DNA of 64,000 nt from Synechococcus sp. CCY 0621 (GTDB lineage: Bacteria > Cyanobacteriota > Cyanobacteriia > PCC-6307 > Cyanobiaceae). Below are positions 45,338 to 56,956 of the stretch, piece by piece. The notes beneath the pieces are model-generated. The model was not told the origin of the DNA and made no database searches. It worked only from the letters and a program-made list of their open reading frames with translations. Numbering within the stretch: position 1 is the first letter of the stretch; every line of letters starts with the position of its first letter. The position numbers were made by a program, and so were the translations under genes. The stretch spans positions 1-64,000 of the forward strand of contig NZ_JAFKRH010000042.1 in the NCBI RefSeq assembly GCF_019038465.1, given 5' to 3'.

Positions 45338-47954
45338 TCCTGCCGCAACGCCTCACTGATGTTCATCCGAGCAAGCCGCTGGGCCGGATAGAGGCCCGCC
45401 AGCACGGCGGCCCCCACCGCGATCAGCAGCGATTGGATGAAGAAGCGCGGCTCCAGGGCGATCTGCAGGGTCCAACCGAAGGAGCGAACGTTGATCACAT
45501 GCACCAGCACCCAGGCCAGCACGAAGCCCAGGGGCATGGAACAGGCACCGGCCAGCAGCCCCATCAGACCGGTCTCCAGCAGGGTGAGACGCCCCAGCTG
45601 CCGGGGTGTCATGCCGGTGGCCCGCAGCACGGCGAACTCCCGGCCCCGCTCCAGTTGCAGGCTCATCAGGGTGCTGAAGATACCGATGAAGGCCACCACC
45701 ACCGTCAGCAACTGCAGCGCGCCGGTGATGGCGAAGGTGCGATCAAAGATTTCCAGTGAGCCCTGGCGCAGGGAGCTGTTGGTCTGCACCAGCAGGCTCT
45801 GGCGGGAACCGAAGCCCTGCCGCAGCTCTGACGCCACCGCATCGGCATCGGCGCCAGGGGCCAGGAACAGGCCGAGGGAGGCCACGCTGTCGTCGTGCCA
45901 GAGCTCCGCCACCTGGGCGCGGTCCATCAGCACGCTGCCGCGGTCGGAGGAATAGTCGTAAAAAACGGCGATCACCGGGAAGCTCCTCTCGCCCTCGGGG
46001 GTTTCAAGCCTGACCTGCACGGGGATGGCGCTCTGGCCGTCGCGCAGGTAGACGGCCTCGGAAAGGATCACCCCCTCTCTGGCCTCCAGGGCGGCGAAGG
46101 GGTCGCCAAGGCCCGGGCGGACCCAGGCGTAGGGACGGCGGCCGGCGGACACATCGCCCCCGGCGGCGATCAGGGTGATGTCCCGGTCCTGGTCGACCAG
46201 GTGCACATCGAAATTGTTGTAGGTGACCATGGCCCGCAGGTCGGGACGCTCGGCGATGGCACCGACGATGGCGGGGTCCACCTTGCCGAGCACCCGGTTG
46301 GCCGTGGTGCTGGGGGGCGAGACGAACAGATCGGCCTGGAGGGTCTGGTCGAGCCAGGTGACCACCGTCCCCCGGAAGGAGCCGATCATGATCGAGAGGC
46401 CCACGATCACGGACACCGCCACCATCAGGGCCGCCACGGCCACCGCCGTGCGGCTGAGGGAGCGCAGGATGTCGCGGGGGGCGAGGCGGGCCACCACCCC
46501 CAGGCCCCGGCTGGCCCAGCCCAGGCCCTGCATCGCAGTGACCAGCACCGGCGGCATCAGCAGGGCCGCACCCATCAGCAGGGCGAACAGGCCGGCGAAG
46601 GCGGGCACCAGGCCGCGGCTGTCCCAGCGCAGCAACACCACCCCCAGGCTGGCGCAGAGGAGCGCCGCCAGCAGGAACCAGGGCAACAGCCGCTGCCAGC
46701 CTGCCTCCAGGCTGGAACGCTGCAGGGTCATCTGGGGCGGTGTGGCCATCGCCTCCCAGGCGGGCAGGGCTGAGGCCAGCAGCGCCGAAGCCACCCCCAC
46801 CAGCATCCCCTTGGCCAGGGTGAACCCCGACAGGCTGATCTGCCGCACCGAGACCACGAAGTAGAAGTCGTTGATCGTCTGGGTGATCAGGCCGACGACG
46901 CTGCGCCCCAGCAGCACCCCCAACGCCAGCCCCAACAGGGACCCCACCAGGCTGAACAGGGCCGCCTCGCCCAGGATCAGGGTGAACAGCTGGACCCGGG
47001 TCACCCCCAGACAGCGCAGCACCCCGAACAGGCCGCGGCGCTGCACCACGCTGAAGGTGACCGTGTTGTAGATGAGAAAGATGCCCACCACCATCGCCAG
47101 CAGGCTCATGGCGGTGAGGTTGAGTTCAAAGGCGGCGGTCATCTGCTGCACGGCATTGCCGCGGGCCGCCGCCGGCTCCAGCTTCAGCCCAGCGGGCAAC
47201 CAGGTGCGGATGGACTGCTCCTGGGCGGGGCCCTCCAGGATCAGATCGATATGGCCCACCGCCGGTACCGCCTCAGCGCCGGTGGGGTCGAGCAGGTCCT
47301 GGGCGGTGGCGATGTCGACCAGCAGCAGCGTTTCCAGACCGCGGCGCTCAAGGGAAGAATCACTGCTGACAAGGCCCACCAGTTGCAGCTCCGTCGTCCG
47401 TCCGGCCAGATCGAGATGCAGGCTGCCGGAGCCGTCGCTGGCGCCGGGATGGAGGCCGAAGCGCTCGGCGGTCTCGGTGGCGATGACAGCCGTGCCGGGT
47501 TCGGTGAGGAAGGGCACGAAGCCGTTGCCGCCACTCTTCTGACGACCTCCGTCGCCGCCTAGAAAGCCACGGAAGGGGGCCTCGCTGAACAGATCGACAC
47601 CCACCAGCCGCACCAGTTCACCATCCAGTTCCTCGGCCCGGCCGTAGGCCTCAATCACCGGGGCGGCGGGAATCTCCGGGAAGTGGCGGCGCAGCTCCAC
47701 GACGGTGCCGTCGGGGACGCCACCGGGCCCGATCGCCACCAGTCGATGGGTGGTGCGGCCGGTGATCGCGTCGGTGGACAGGGAAAAGGCCCGCTGGGCT
47801 GAGCCACTGGCCAGATCAATCGACACCAGCATCGCCACCCCCAGGGCGATGCCCAGGATGCAGAGCAGGTACTGCAGGGGACGACGACGCCAGCGGCGGG
47901 CGGCCAGGCGCCAGAGGGGGCCGTTGCGGACCACGGGCAAGGGACTGGCTGCGC

Positions 47955-47958
<4 letters not shown>
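45334..47958 (-). CDS. FtsX/MacB-type ABC transporter permease (double-repeat)
   Basis: 874 residues, two FtsX-like modules in tandem: N-terminal LCILGIALGVAMLVSIDLASGSAQRAF, a periplasmic domain, then a four-helix cluster (about 270-430), a second periplasmic domain and C-terminal LQLERGREFAVLRATGMTPRQLGRLTLLE with three helices. The length matches the large AttF/AttG-like or LolE-like fused permeases. Four-base overlap with both neighbours shows one operon. Confidence 0.92.
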
Positions 47959-48674
<716 letters not shown>

Positions 48675-48784
48675 CGCAGCGCGTTATCGGTGTACTTCCA
48701 GCAGGAGCGGACCCAATGCAAGCAAACTCCCTTGCCAGCAAACTAAAGCTAGGTACTTCAGCGGCCGGGTCGAGAGCCAAGCCC

Positions 48785-49789
48785 TCATCCGCCGAAGCGT
48801 GTCACCCTCAACAGGAGCTGCAGCGATCTCTGCATCAACCGGGAGGTCTTCCTGAAGATGAACCGAGCACCGCGATAGAGCAGGTCATTGAGCCCATCGA
48901 CGCGATGCATGACGGACTGCCTTATCCGAAGCAGCGAGAGCTGCAAAGGCTGAGGGAAAAGTGACTTAGGCTCATACAACCTTGCATAGGAGATGCCAAT
49001 TCGGTTGAATTCAGCCAATAGGGCCGGCGCCCTCTCCCAGCCTTCAGGGTTAAGAAATCGTCGAACGTAATCAAACTTTCCCTCGAGCAGGTCTTCAGCA
49101 CAATGATGGTTGAAGTCCTGCTTTTTCTGGTAGGCCCGCAGCGATCTCCTGGAGAAATCTGTCAACACACACGAAAGATGCTGCCTACTGCTGACTCTGT
49201 GCAGCCTGTAGGGCTTGTAATGAAACTCGAAATAGATGATGTTGGTGGTGACTTCGCCTGACCCGAGGCGCGATTTGGCGTGGTGATAACCATGGTCCAG
49301 AGAGCCGCAAGCGCCTTGAGCAAAAAAACATTTTGGACTGGAATTCGTAACGGAGTAAAGATGCATTCTGCAAGGGTTATGCCAGAACTTGTGCCGAATG
49401 AGAAGCACATCTCTGCTCCCTATGTACGGCTGCAGGACCCTTTCGATATCACGCCTTTGACAGGATATTCCCGAATCCGTCTGACACGCCAGAAACTCGT
49501 CGCAATCCAGTAAAAAATAAAAATCAAAGGGATTAGAATGATCTAACTGTTGAATGAAATTGGCGATCAGGGTTCCACGCTCGCGGTATTCATGTCGACT
49601 TGAATACTCCCATATGACATTGGCACCGTTGCGCCTTGCACGCTGAAGTGACTGGATGACAGAAGTAGACTTTGATCCATTATCGAAGATGAATAGATTC
49701 TCAGGACCCAACAGATCAGCATGATAAAAAAACCAAGGATCAAACAGGATCGTCTCATCCTTTTGCATCATTACGCAGGCGATTCTCAT
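48785..49789 (-). CDS. GT92/GT2-like glycosyltransferase
   Basis: 334 residues. N-terminal IACVMMQKDETILFDPWFFYHADLLGPENLFIFDNGS is typical of the GT2_4/GT92 group; FYFLLDCDEFLACQ supplies the metal-binding acidic motif; KFWHNPCRMHLY and FHYKPYRLHRV are shared features. The gene is much AT-richer than its neighbours (runs of AAATAAAAATCAAA), which points to horizontal transfer. It stands alone between an ABC operon and a dehydrogenase. Confidence 0.8.
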   Translation of the reverse strand: MRIACVMMQKDETILFDPWFFYHADLLGPENLFIFDNGSKSTSVIQSLQRARRNGANVIWEYSSRHEYRERGTLIANFIQQLDHSNPFDFYFLLDCDEFLACQTDSGISCQRRDIERVLQPYIGSRDVLLIRHKFWHNPCRMHLYSVTNSSPKCFFAQGACGSLDHGYHHAKSRLGSGEVTTNIIYFEFHYKPYRLHRVSSRQHLSCVLTDFSRRSLRAYQKKQDFNHHCAEDLLEGKFDYVRRFLNPEGWERAPALLAEFNRIGISYARLYEPKSLFPQPLQLSLLRIRQSVMHRVDGLNDLLYRGARFIFRKTSRLMQRSLQLLLRVTRFGG

Positions 49790-49876
49790 GTCGATTCACC
49801 CTCTCCTTTGGGTTGAAGGATAATCAAAAGGTGAGCATGCAGCCAGCCCTGGCCTGACAAGCGGCTGAAGCACGGA

Positions 49877-50770
49877 TCAAAACGGCTCCAAGAACCAGCG
49901 GGCCAGGGCCGACACATCCTCGTCGCCGTGGCCGGCCGCGATCAGGTCGTCCTCCATCGCCGCCACCTGCCGCGCCACCGGCAGCTCCAGGCCTCCGCTG
50001 GTGGCGGCCTCCAGGGCGATCGCCAGATCCTTGCGGTGCAAACGCAGCCGGAAGCCGAGCGGGAACTCGCCCTGCAGCATCGAACCGCCGCGGTGCTCCA
50101 GGGCCCAGGAGCCTGCGGCCCCGCCGAGCAGCGCCTGACGGACCGCCTCCATCGGCAGGCCCAGGCGCTGCCCCAGGGCCAGGGCCTCCGCCACCGCGGC
50201 GTAGCTGCCCGCCACCAGCACCTGGTTGACGGCTTTGGCCTCCTGGCCGGCCCCCACCGGGCCGAGGTGGGTGACCGTTCTGCCCACCGCCTGCAGCACG
50301 GGACGGGCCCGCGCAAGGTCGGAGGCCTCACCCCCCACCAGCACCGACAGGGTTCCCGCCCGGGCCCCCTCGGTGCCACCGGTTACGGGCGCATCGAGAT
50401 AGGCCACGCCACGCTCGGCCAAAGCGGCAGCCATGGCGCGGGAGGACGCCGGCGCGATGGTGGAGAAATCGATCACCAGGGAACCGGGCCGCAGGCCCGC
50501 CAGGGCAGCATCGTCGGCAACACCCCCCCGCCCCAGCAGCACTTCCGCCACGGCGGTGTCGTCGCTCAGGCAGAGCGCCAGCACGGCGGCGTCCTTCGCT
50601 GCCTCTGCGGGCGTGACGGCCCTCCGGGCCCCGGCGGCGGCCAGGGGCCATTCCCGCTCCCGGTGGCGGTTGTGGACCGTGAGCGCAAAGCCCTTCGCCA
50701 GAAGGTTGGTCGCCATCGGAGACCCCAGCTCCCCCAGGCCGATGAAAGCGACGGGTAAGGCCACGGGCAC
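49877..50770 (-). CDS. Beta-hydroxyacid dehydrogenase (3-hydroxyisobutyrate/GlyR1 type)
   Basis: 297 residues. NAD(P) motif VAFIGLGELGSPMATNLLAKG, substrate block YLDAPVTGGTEGARAGTLSVLVGG and catalytic-lysine region GAGQEAKAVNQVLVAGS. It oxidises 3-hydroxy acids or reduces succinic/glyoxylic semialdehydes; which one is not clear. Six-base gap to ychF on the same strand. Confidence 0.9.
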   Translation of the reverse strand: MPVALPVAFIGLGELGSPMATNLLAKGFALTVHNRHREREWPLAAAGARRAVTPAEAAKDAAVLALCLSDDTAVAEVLLGRGGVADDAALAGLRPGSLVIDFSTIAPASSRAMAAALAERGVAYLDAPVTGGTEGARAGTLSVLVGGEASDLARARPVLQAVGRTVTHLGPVGAGQEAKAVNQVLVAGSYAAVAEALALGQRLGLPMEAVRQALLGGAAGSWALEHRGGSMLQGEFPLGFRLRLHRKDLAIALEAATSGGLELPVARQVAAMEDDLIAAGHGDEDVSALARWFLEPF

Positions 50771-50775
50771 TCCGC

Positions 50776-51867
50776 TCAGACGTTGAACAGGAACTCCATC
50801 ACATCCCCCTCGGCCACCACGTACTCCTTGCCTTCGCTGCGCAGCCAGCCCCGGTTGCGGGCCTCGGCCAGGGTGCCGGCCTCCAGCAGCTGGCCGTAGG
50901 CGACGGTCTGGGCCCGGATGAAGCCCCGCTCGAAATCGGTGTGGATCACACCGGCGGCCTGGGGGGCCGTCATGCCGGCGGTGATCGTCCAGGCGCGGGT
51001 TTCCTTCTCGCCGGTGGTGAAGTAGGTGCGCAGACCCAGCAGGCGGTAGGTGGCACGGATCAGGCTCTGCAGGCCGCCTTCATTCACCCCCAGCCCGGCC
51101 AGGTAGTCGGAGCGCTCCTCGGCAGCCAGGTCGACCAGTTCGGCCTCCACCTGGGCGGAGATGCGCACGGCTTCGGCCCCCTCCCGGGCGGCCAGCGCCT
51201 CCACGGCGCTCACCCAGGCGTTGCCACCGGCGAGGTCGTCCTCGCTCACATTGGTGGCGTAGATGATCGGCTTGGCGGTGAGCAAGCCGAGGTTGCGCAC
51301 CAGGGCCTGCTCCTCCTCGCTCAGGGACACCCGGCGGGCGGCGCCGCCCTGCTCCAGTTCCGCCTGCAGCCTGGCCAGGGCGGCGTCTTCGGCGGCAGCC
51401 TCCTTGCTGGTGCGCATCTGTTTCTTGAGCCGGTCGCGCCGCTTCTCGATCTGGGCCAGATCCGCCAGCCCCAGCTCCAGGTTGATGATCTCGGCATCCC
51501 GCTCCGGATCGACGCTGCCGGAGACGTGGATCACATCGTCGTCATCGAAGCAACGCACCACGTGGACGATGGCGTCCACCTCACGGATGTTGGCCAGGAA
51601 CTTGTTGCCCAGCCCCTCCCCCTGGCTGGCCCCCTGCACCAGGCCGGCGATGTCCACGAATTCAACGCGCGTCGGCACGATCTCCTTCGAACTGGAGAGG
51701 TCGGAGAGCTTCTGCAGGCGCTCATCGGGCACCGCCACCACCCCCACGTTGGGCTCGATGGTGCAGAAGGGGAAGTTGGCCGCCTGGGCCTGGGCGTTGG
51801 CCACCAGGGCATTGAAGAGGGTCGATTTGCCCACGTTGGGCAGCCCGACGATTCCGGCTTTGAGCAT
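50776..51867 (-). CDS. ychF: Redox-regulated GTPase/ATPase YchF
   Basis: 363 residues. G1 motif [41 protein letters not shown], and a C-terminal TGS-like domain ending [10 protein letters not shown]. YchF/Ola1 proteins are ribosome-associated ATPases with a role in stress response. Confidence 0.96.
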   Translation of the reverse strand: MLKAGIVGLPNVGKSTLFNALVANAQAQAANFPFCTIEPNVGVVAVPDERLQKLSDLSSSKEIVPTRVEFVDIAGLVQGASQGEGLGNKFLANIREVDAIVHVVRCFDDDDVIHVSGSVDPERDAEIINLELGLADLAQIEKRRDRLKKQMRTSKEAAAEDAALARLQAELEQGGAARRVSLSEEEQALVRNLGLLTAKPIIYATNVSEDDLAGGNAWVSAVEALAAREGAEAVRISAQVEAELVDLAAEERSDYLAGLGVNEGGLQSLIRATYRLLGLRTYFTTGEKETRAWTITAGMTAPQAAGVIHTDFERGFIRAQTVAYGQLLEAGTLAEARNRGWLRSEGKEYVVAEGDVMEFLFNV

Positions 51868-52037
51868 CGGCGAAATCTAGGGGTCACCGTGCCAGGGCCC
51901 GTTCGGTCTCCCGCCGTCCACAGCAGCTGCCCAGGCAAGCGAAACTGTCGGTAGCGAAACGCCGGCCCATTCCCGCCATCACTCCCCTGCCGCCGGCTCC
52001 CACTCCGACCCGGAGCCCGGCGCCGCCGGCCGCCCCC

Positions 52038-53144
52038 GTGGCGGCGAAGCGTCGTTCCCGTCGTCGCCTCTGGATCGGCCTGGCAGTGGGGCTGGCCCTG
52101 CTGGCCTCCGCCGGGATCTGGCAACGGCAACGGATGCAGGCCGGCCGCGACCTGGCCCCCTTCACCGTGGTGGCCCGCGAAGGATCCCTGCCCGGGGTGA
52201 TCACCGCCAGCGGTGAACTGGATGCCGTCCAGAGGGTGAACGTCAGCCCCAAGCGTCAGGGCATCCTGCTGCAGTTGCTGGTCGACGAAGGCGACACGGT
52301 GCGAAAGGGTCAGCCCCTGGCGCTGATGGATGACGGCGACCTGCGCGACCGGTTGATGGAACTGCAGGCCAACGTGCAATCAGCGGAGTCGGAACAACGT
52401 CGCAGCGACAGCGAACTGCGCCGCAACGAACCCCTCTTCGGCCAGGGGGCCATCAGCCTCGACACCATGAATCGCTTCCGCTCCGAAGCGGAGGTGCGGC
52501 GGCTGGCCACCGCCGCGGCCCGCCAGCGGTTAAGGCAGCGGATGGTGGAGAAGAACGAGCTGATCGTGCGGGCCCCCTTCGACGGGGTGATCAGCCAGCG
52601 CTACGCCGAACCCGGCGCCTTCGTCACCCCCACCACCACCGCGTCGGCCACGGCCGGCGCCACCAGCTCCTCGATCGTCGAGCTTTCCGAGGGACTGGAG
52701 GTGGTGGCCAAGGTGCCAGAGAGCGACATCGGCCGGCTGAAGGTGGGCCTGCCCGCCAGCGTGCGGGTCGATGCCTTCCCGGACCGTCGCTTCCAGGCCC
52801 GGGTGCGCCAGATCGCCCCCAGGGCCGTCAAGACCAACAACGTCACCTCCTTCGAAGTGAAGCTTCAGCTGGTCGATCCAGCGCCGGAACTGCGCATCGG
52901 CATGACCGCCGACATCGACTTTCAGACCGGCACCCTCCAGGCCAGGACCGTGGTACCCACCGTGGCGATCGTCACGGAGGACGGCCGTCCTGGTGTGCTG
53001 CTGGTGGGCAAGGGTCAGGAACCCACCTTCCAGCCGGTGGAGCTGGGAGCGAGCAGCGGCAAGGACACCCAGATCCTCACGGGCCTGGAGAGCGGCACCA
53101 GGGTGTTCATCGATCTGCCCCCCTGGGCCAAGAAGCGCCCCTAG
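52038..53144 (+). CDS. HlyD/RND-type periplasmic adaptor (membrane fusion protein)
   Basis: 368 residues from GTG 52038; no earlier ATG is in frame. Membrane helix at about 11-26, barrel-sandwich lead GVITASGELDAVQRVNVSPKRQG, a helical hairpin (about 100-160) with many Gln/Glu/Arg, lipoyl half FDGVISQRYAEPGAFVTP and C-terminal beta-barrel. The transporter it serves is not adjacent; a MacB/DevCA-type exporter elsewhere is likely. Confidence 0.85.
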   Translation: MAAKRRSRRRLWIGLAVGLALLASAGIWQRQRMQAGRDLAPFTVVAREGSLPGVITASGELDAVQRVNVSPKRQGILLQLLVDEGDTVRKGQPLALMDDGDLRDRLMELQANVQSAESEQRRSDSELRRNEPLFGQGAISLDTMNRFRSEAEVRRLATAAARQRLRQRMVEKNELIVRAPFDGVISQRYAEPGAFVTPTTTASATAGATSSSIVELSEGLEVVAKVPESDIGRLKVGLPASVRVDAFPDRRFQARVRQIAPRAVKTNNVTSFEVKLQLVDPAPELRIGMTADIDFQTGTLQARTVVPTVAIVTEDGRPGVLLVGKGQEPTFQPVELGASSGKDTQILTGLESGTRVFIDLPPWAKKRP

Positions 53145-54262
53145 GCGGCGCCCATGCCCAGGTAGCGGCGCGCCGCCTCCACGATCCGGCCGCTGGCCGC
53201 GCCATCACCGAAGGGATTGTGGGCATGGGCCATGGCCTGGTAGGCCTCCTGGTCCTCCAGCAGCCGGCTGCCCTCCGCCAGGATCTCGCCACTGTCGGTG
53301 CCGATCAGCTTCGCGGTGCCGGCCGCCACCGCCTCGGGCCGTTCAGTGGTGCGGCGCAGCACCAGTACGGGCTTACCCAGGGCAGGTGCCTCTTCCTGCA
53401 GGCCGCCGGAATCGGTGAGCAGCAGGGTGCAACCGCGCATGGCGGCAACGAGCCGGTCGTAATCGAGGGGTTCGGTGAGGAAGGCGCGCGGATGGGAGCC
53501 GAGCAGGGCCTGCAGGGGCTCGCGCACCGTGGGGTTGCGATGCAGCGGCAGCAGCAGGGCGGTGTCGGGGAAGCGCTCCAGCAGCGAGAGGAAGCCTTGG
53601 CCGATGTCGAGCAGCCGCTCGCCCCAGTTCTCACGCCGGTGCACCGTGGCCAGCAGCACCCGCTGGTTCTGCCAGTCGAGCCCGGGCAGGTCCCAGTCGG
53701 GAGCGGTGCGGGCCATCAGCAGCAGGGCATCGATCACCGTGTTGCCGGTGGTGAGAATCTCGCCCACCACCCCCGAGGCCTTCAGGTTCGCCGCCGACTG
53801 GGTGGTGGGGGCGAAGTGGAGGCGGGCCAGTTGGGAAATCAGGCGCCGGTTGGCTTCTTCAGGGAACGGATCGAGCAGGTCGTTGGTGCGCAGGCCGGCT
53901 TCCACATGGCCAACGGGGATCTGCTCGTAGAAGGCGGCCAGGGCACTGGCGAACGCGGTGGTGGTGTCGCCCTGGACCAGGACGAGGTCGGGACGGTGCG
54001 CCTCGAACTCCTGCTTCAGCCCCTGCAGCGCCGCGCAGGTGACATGGGTGAGCGTCTGTTTCGGTGCCATCAGGGCCAGGTCGTGGTCGGCGCTCAGGCC
54101 GAACAGCCGCATCACCTGGGTGACCATCTCGCGGTGCTGCCCCGTGAGCACGACCCGAGTGCGGAACTCCTGGGCCCGCTGAAAAGCCAGGATCACCGGC
54201 GCCAGCTTGATGGCCTCCGGGCGCGTGCCCAGAACGATGCTGACCAGGGGCTGTGGGGACAC
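53141..54262 (-). CDS. wecB: UDP-N-acetylglucosamine 2-epimerase (non-hydrolysing)
   Basis: 373 residues. VSIVLGTRPEAIKLAPVILAF, VLTGQHREMV, VQGDTTTAFASALAAFY, GHVEAGLRTNDLLDPFPEEANRRL, and LLTDSGGLQEEAPALGKPVLVLRRTTERPEA are full family signatures. It makes UDP-ManNAc for envelope polysaccharide. Convergent with the adaptor gene (4-base overlap). Confidence 0.95.
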   Translation of the reverse strand: MSPQPLVSIVLGTRPEAIKLAPVILAFQRAQEFRTRVVLTGQHREMVTQVMRLFGLSADHDLALMAPKQTLTHVTCAALQGLKQEFEAHRPDLVLVQGDTTTAFASALAAFYEQIPVGHVEAGLRTNDLLDPFPEEANRRLISQLARLHFAPTTQSAANLKASGVVGEILTTGNTVIDALLLMARTAPDWDLPGLDWQNQRVLLATVHRRENWGERLLDIGQGFLSLLERFPDTALLLPLHRNPTVREPLQALLGSHPRAFLTEPLDYDRLVAAMRGCTLLLTDSGGLQEEAPALGKPVLVLRRTTERPEAVAAGTAKLIGTDSGEILAEGSRLLEDQEAYQAMAHAHNPFGDGAASGRIVEAARRYLGMGAA

Positions 54263-54428
54263 GGGCCTAAGCGGGTGATTCGATCCTAGGGAGCCCCCGA
54301 TCGCCCCTCTCCAACGGCAGAGGCCGCAGCTCCACGCTGATGTTCACAGAGGCGAATCCGCACCTAGAGTTTTGGCTTAGAACCGAGCCCTTCAACTGGA
54401 TCGCCCGTCCGTTTTGTCGAGTTCTTCC

Positions 54429-55586
54429 ATGCCACAGGCGCCACCTCCACCCCCTCCCGTGGGCGTCAATCCGGCGATGGCGGTCGGGTCGGTCCAGGGT
54501 CCGCCGATGGCCGCCGATGGGGAATCTCCGCCGACACTGGAGCAGATCGTTCGGGTGGCCTTCGAACGCAATTTCTCCGATGTTCACCTTGGCGTTGGTG
54601 AACAACCCAGATTCCGCTATCGCGGCGACATGATTCTGGCCGGTTTGGATGTAACCGATGCCGGCACATTCCGAGACTGGCTGCGGGAGATCATGGAACC
54701 CGCACAGATCGACCGCTTCGTCCAGCAGAAGGAGCACGACGGATCCTTCGCTTTCGGCTTCGTGCGGGTAAGGATCAACCTGCTTGAATCGCTGCAGGGC
54801 CCGGCGATGGTTCTGCGGTTGATTCCGCAGAATGTTCCCACCATTGACGAGCTCAACCTGCCGCAGGTGCTCAAGGATCTGGCCCAGCGGCCGAAGGGCA
54901 TGCTCCTGGTCACCGGACCCACCGGTTCAGGTAAGAGCACGACCCTGGCGGCGATGATTGACCACATCAATCGCACGATGAAACGCCATATCCTCACCAT
55001 CGAGGATCCCGTCGAATTCGTGCATCAGAGCCGTGAGTCCCTGATTCGCCAGCGTGAACTGGGCACCCACACCAAGTACTTCAAGACAGCCCTGCGGGCG
55101 GCGCTCCGGGAGGATCCCGATGTGATCCTGGTGGGAGAGATCCGCGACCAGGACACCCTCACCACCGCGATCGAAGCCTCCCAGACAGGCCACCTGCTGC
55201 TGGGGACCCTGCACACCAACTCAGCCGTGCGCTCCGTCGAGAGGATGCTGGGGATGTACCCACCCGATGAGCAGGATATCGTCCGGCGGGCCGTGGCTGA
55301 TTCACTGCTGGGTGTGATCTCCCAGGGACTGATCAAAACGGTGGATGGCAAGCGGGCGTCATACCACGATGTGTTCATCAACACCGACGCCTGCAAGGAC
55401 TATATCCTGAGGGCCAATCTTGATGAAATCGAAGCGATCATGACCCGCAGCGGTTTTGAAGGCATGATCACTGCCAATCAATACCTGGCCAATCTGGTTT
55501 CAGCCGGAAAGGTGAACCCAGAAGAAGCTCTGGCGGCCAGCCTCAGACCCAGTGAACTGGCCCAGACCCTGCGGGGTCGGACCTGA
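54429..55586 (+). CDS. pilT: PilT-type twitching-motility ATPase
   Basis: About 385 residues from ATG 54429 (TTG 54414 is an alternative). A 35-residue Pro-rich leader, then the PilT/VirB11 N-domain (FSDVHLGVGEQPRFRYRG), Walker A GPTGSGKS (163-170), Asp box ILTIEDPVEFVH, His/Walker B REDPDVILVGEIRDQDT and ASQTGHLLLGTLHTNSA. It powers type IV pilus retraction; the remaining pil genes are elsewhere. Confidence 0.93.
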   Translation: MPQAPPPPPPVGVNPAMAVGSVQGPPMAADGESPPTLEQIVRVAFERNFSDVHLGVGEQPRFRYRGDMILAGLDVTDAGTFRDWLREIMEPAQIDRFVQQKEHDGSFAFGFVRVRINLLESLQGPAMVLRLIPQNVPTIDELNLPQVLKDLAQRPKGMLLVTGPTGSGKSTTLAAMIDHINRTMKRHILTIEDPVEFVHQSRESLIRQRELGTHTKYFKTALRAALREDPDVILVGEIRDQDTLTTAIEASQTGHLLLGTLHTNSAVRSVERMLGMYPPDEQDIVRRAVADSLLGVISQGLIKTVDGKRASYHDVFINTDACKDYILRANLDEIEAIMTRSGFEGMITANQYLANLVSAGKVNPEEALAASLRPSELAQTLRGRT

Positions 55587-55590
55587 GGCC

Positions 55591-55788
55591 TCAGCCCCCA
55601 GCCAGGCGTACGAGCAACAGAACACCCAGACCCACGGAGAGCCCAAGCATGGCCAGGCGGCCATTCCAGATCTCGGCCTGGGGGGTGAAGCCGCGACGCC
55701 AGGCGTTGAGTTCCTGCTGGGACACGGGTTCCGTGTCGCTGAGGGACGTTTCAACCTGCTCGATGGGCAGGGGGTTCGCGGGGGCCAT
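55591..55788 (-). CDS. hli: High-light-inducible protein (HLIP)
   Basis: 65 residues with one membrane helix carrying the chlorophyll-binding pattern EIWNGRLAMLGLSVGLGVLLL (ExxNxRxAMLG). The N-terminal half is acidic. HLIPs bind chlorophyll and carotenoid and protect the photosystems under excess light. Convergent with pilT. Confidence 0.93.
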   Translation of the reverse strand: MAPANPLPIEQVETSLSDTEPVSQQELNAWRRGFTPQAEIWNGRLAMLGLSVGLGVLLLVRLAGG

Positions 55789-55827
55789 GGGGCCGGACCA
55801 TCAAGCGATCCACCCACATTAAGGGCA

Positions 55828-56883
55828 TCAAAAGGGAGGTTGTGGCGCATAGAGGGTGCCGGCCTGCTCCAGGGGGAGCCGGGCCGCCACCCCCAGGGCG
55901 ATCCCGCTGCGCTCGCCGGCGTCGAAGCGCTCGATCGCCGCCAGGCCCACCATGGCGGCGTTATCGGTGCAGTAGGCCAACGGCGCGACACGCCAGGAGA
56001 GACCGCGGGCGGCGGTGGCCTCCGCCATCAGGCGGCGCAGGCGCCGGTTGGCGGCCACCCCCCCCACCAGCACGATGGTCTGGAGGCCCGCTTCGACGGC
56101 GCAACGGCAGCTGCGCTCCACCAGCACCTCGGCCACCACCTGCTCGAAGCTTGCTGCCAGGTCGGCCACCGGCAGGCTGCCCCCCTCTTGGCTGAGGGTC
56201 TGCACCTGGCGCAACACGGCCGTCTTGAGGCCGCTGAAACTGAAGTCGTAGGGATGGAAGCCCCCCTGGGGCAGGGAGACCCTCCCCTTAGGAAAGCGGA
56301 AGCGGCCCGGATCGCCGTTCATCGCCGCCGCCTCGATCGCCGGCCCACCCGGGTAGCCCAGCCCAAGCAGGCGGGCCACCTTGTCGAAGCATTCCCCGGC
56401 GGCATCGTCACGGCTGCGCCCCAGGCGGACGTAGCTCCCCGGAGCCTCGACCCTCACCAGCTCGGTGTGGCCACCACTCACCAGCAGCACCAGGTAAGGC
56501 CCCTCCGGCAGCGGCTCACCCAGATGCACCGAGCAGAGGTGGCCCTCCAGGTGATGCACCCCCAGGAACGGCTTGTCATGCAGCCGCGCCAGGGTGCGCG
56601 CCGTCACCGACCCCACCAGCAGGGCCCCCGCCAGGCCCGGGGCGACCGTGGCGGCGATGGCATCGAGGTCGGCCATGGCCAGACCGCTCTGCTCCAGCAC
56701 CTGGGCGATCAGGGCCGGCAGCGCCTCCACATGGCGACGGGAGGCGATCTCCGGCACCACCCCGCCCCAGCGGGCGTGCTCCTCCATCTGGGAGGCCACG
56801 GCCCCCGCCAGCACCCGCCGTCCGGACACGATCGCCGCCGCCGACTCGTCACAACTTGTTTCGAGGGCCAGAACCGTGCTCAT
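55828..56883 (-). CDS. tsaD: tRNA N6-adenosine threonylcarbamoyltransferase TsaD
   Basis: 351 residues. [16 protein letters not shown], the metal site [22 protein letters not shown] and [13 protein letters not shown] are the TsaD (Gcp/Kae1) signatures. It transfers the threonylcarbamoyl group onto A37 of tRNAs reading ANN codons, with TsaB and TsaE. Divergent from psaF. Confidence 0.97.
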   Translation of the reverse strand: MSTVLALETSCDESAAAIVSGRRVLAGAVASQMEEHARWGGVVPEIASRRHVEALPALIAQVLEQSGLAMADLDAIAATVAPGLAGALLVGSVTARTLARLHDKPFLGVHHLEGHLCSVHLGEPLPEGPYLVLLVSGGHTELVRVEAPGSYVRLGRSRDDAAGECFDKVARLLGLGYPGGPAIEAAAMNGDPGRFRFPKGRVSLPQGGFHPYDFSFSGLKTAVLRQVQTLSQEGGSLPVADLAASFEQVVAEVLVERSCRCAVEAGLQTIVLVGGVAANRRLRRLMAEATAARGLSWRVAPLAYCTDNAAMVGLAAIERFDAGERSGIALGVAARLPLEQAGTLYAPQPPF

Positions 56884-56956
56884 GCTCCCTGGAGAGCTCC
56901 CCTACTGTCCGCACGAGCCATCCTGCCCCGCGGCAGTTCCACCGCGGCCCCTCTCC

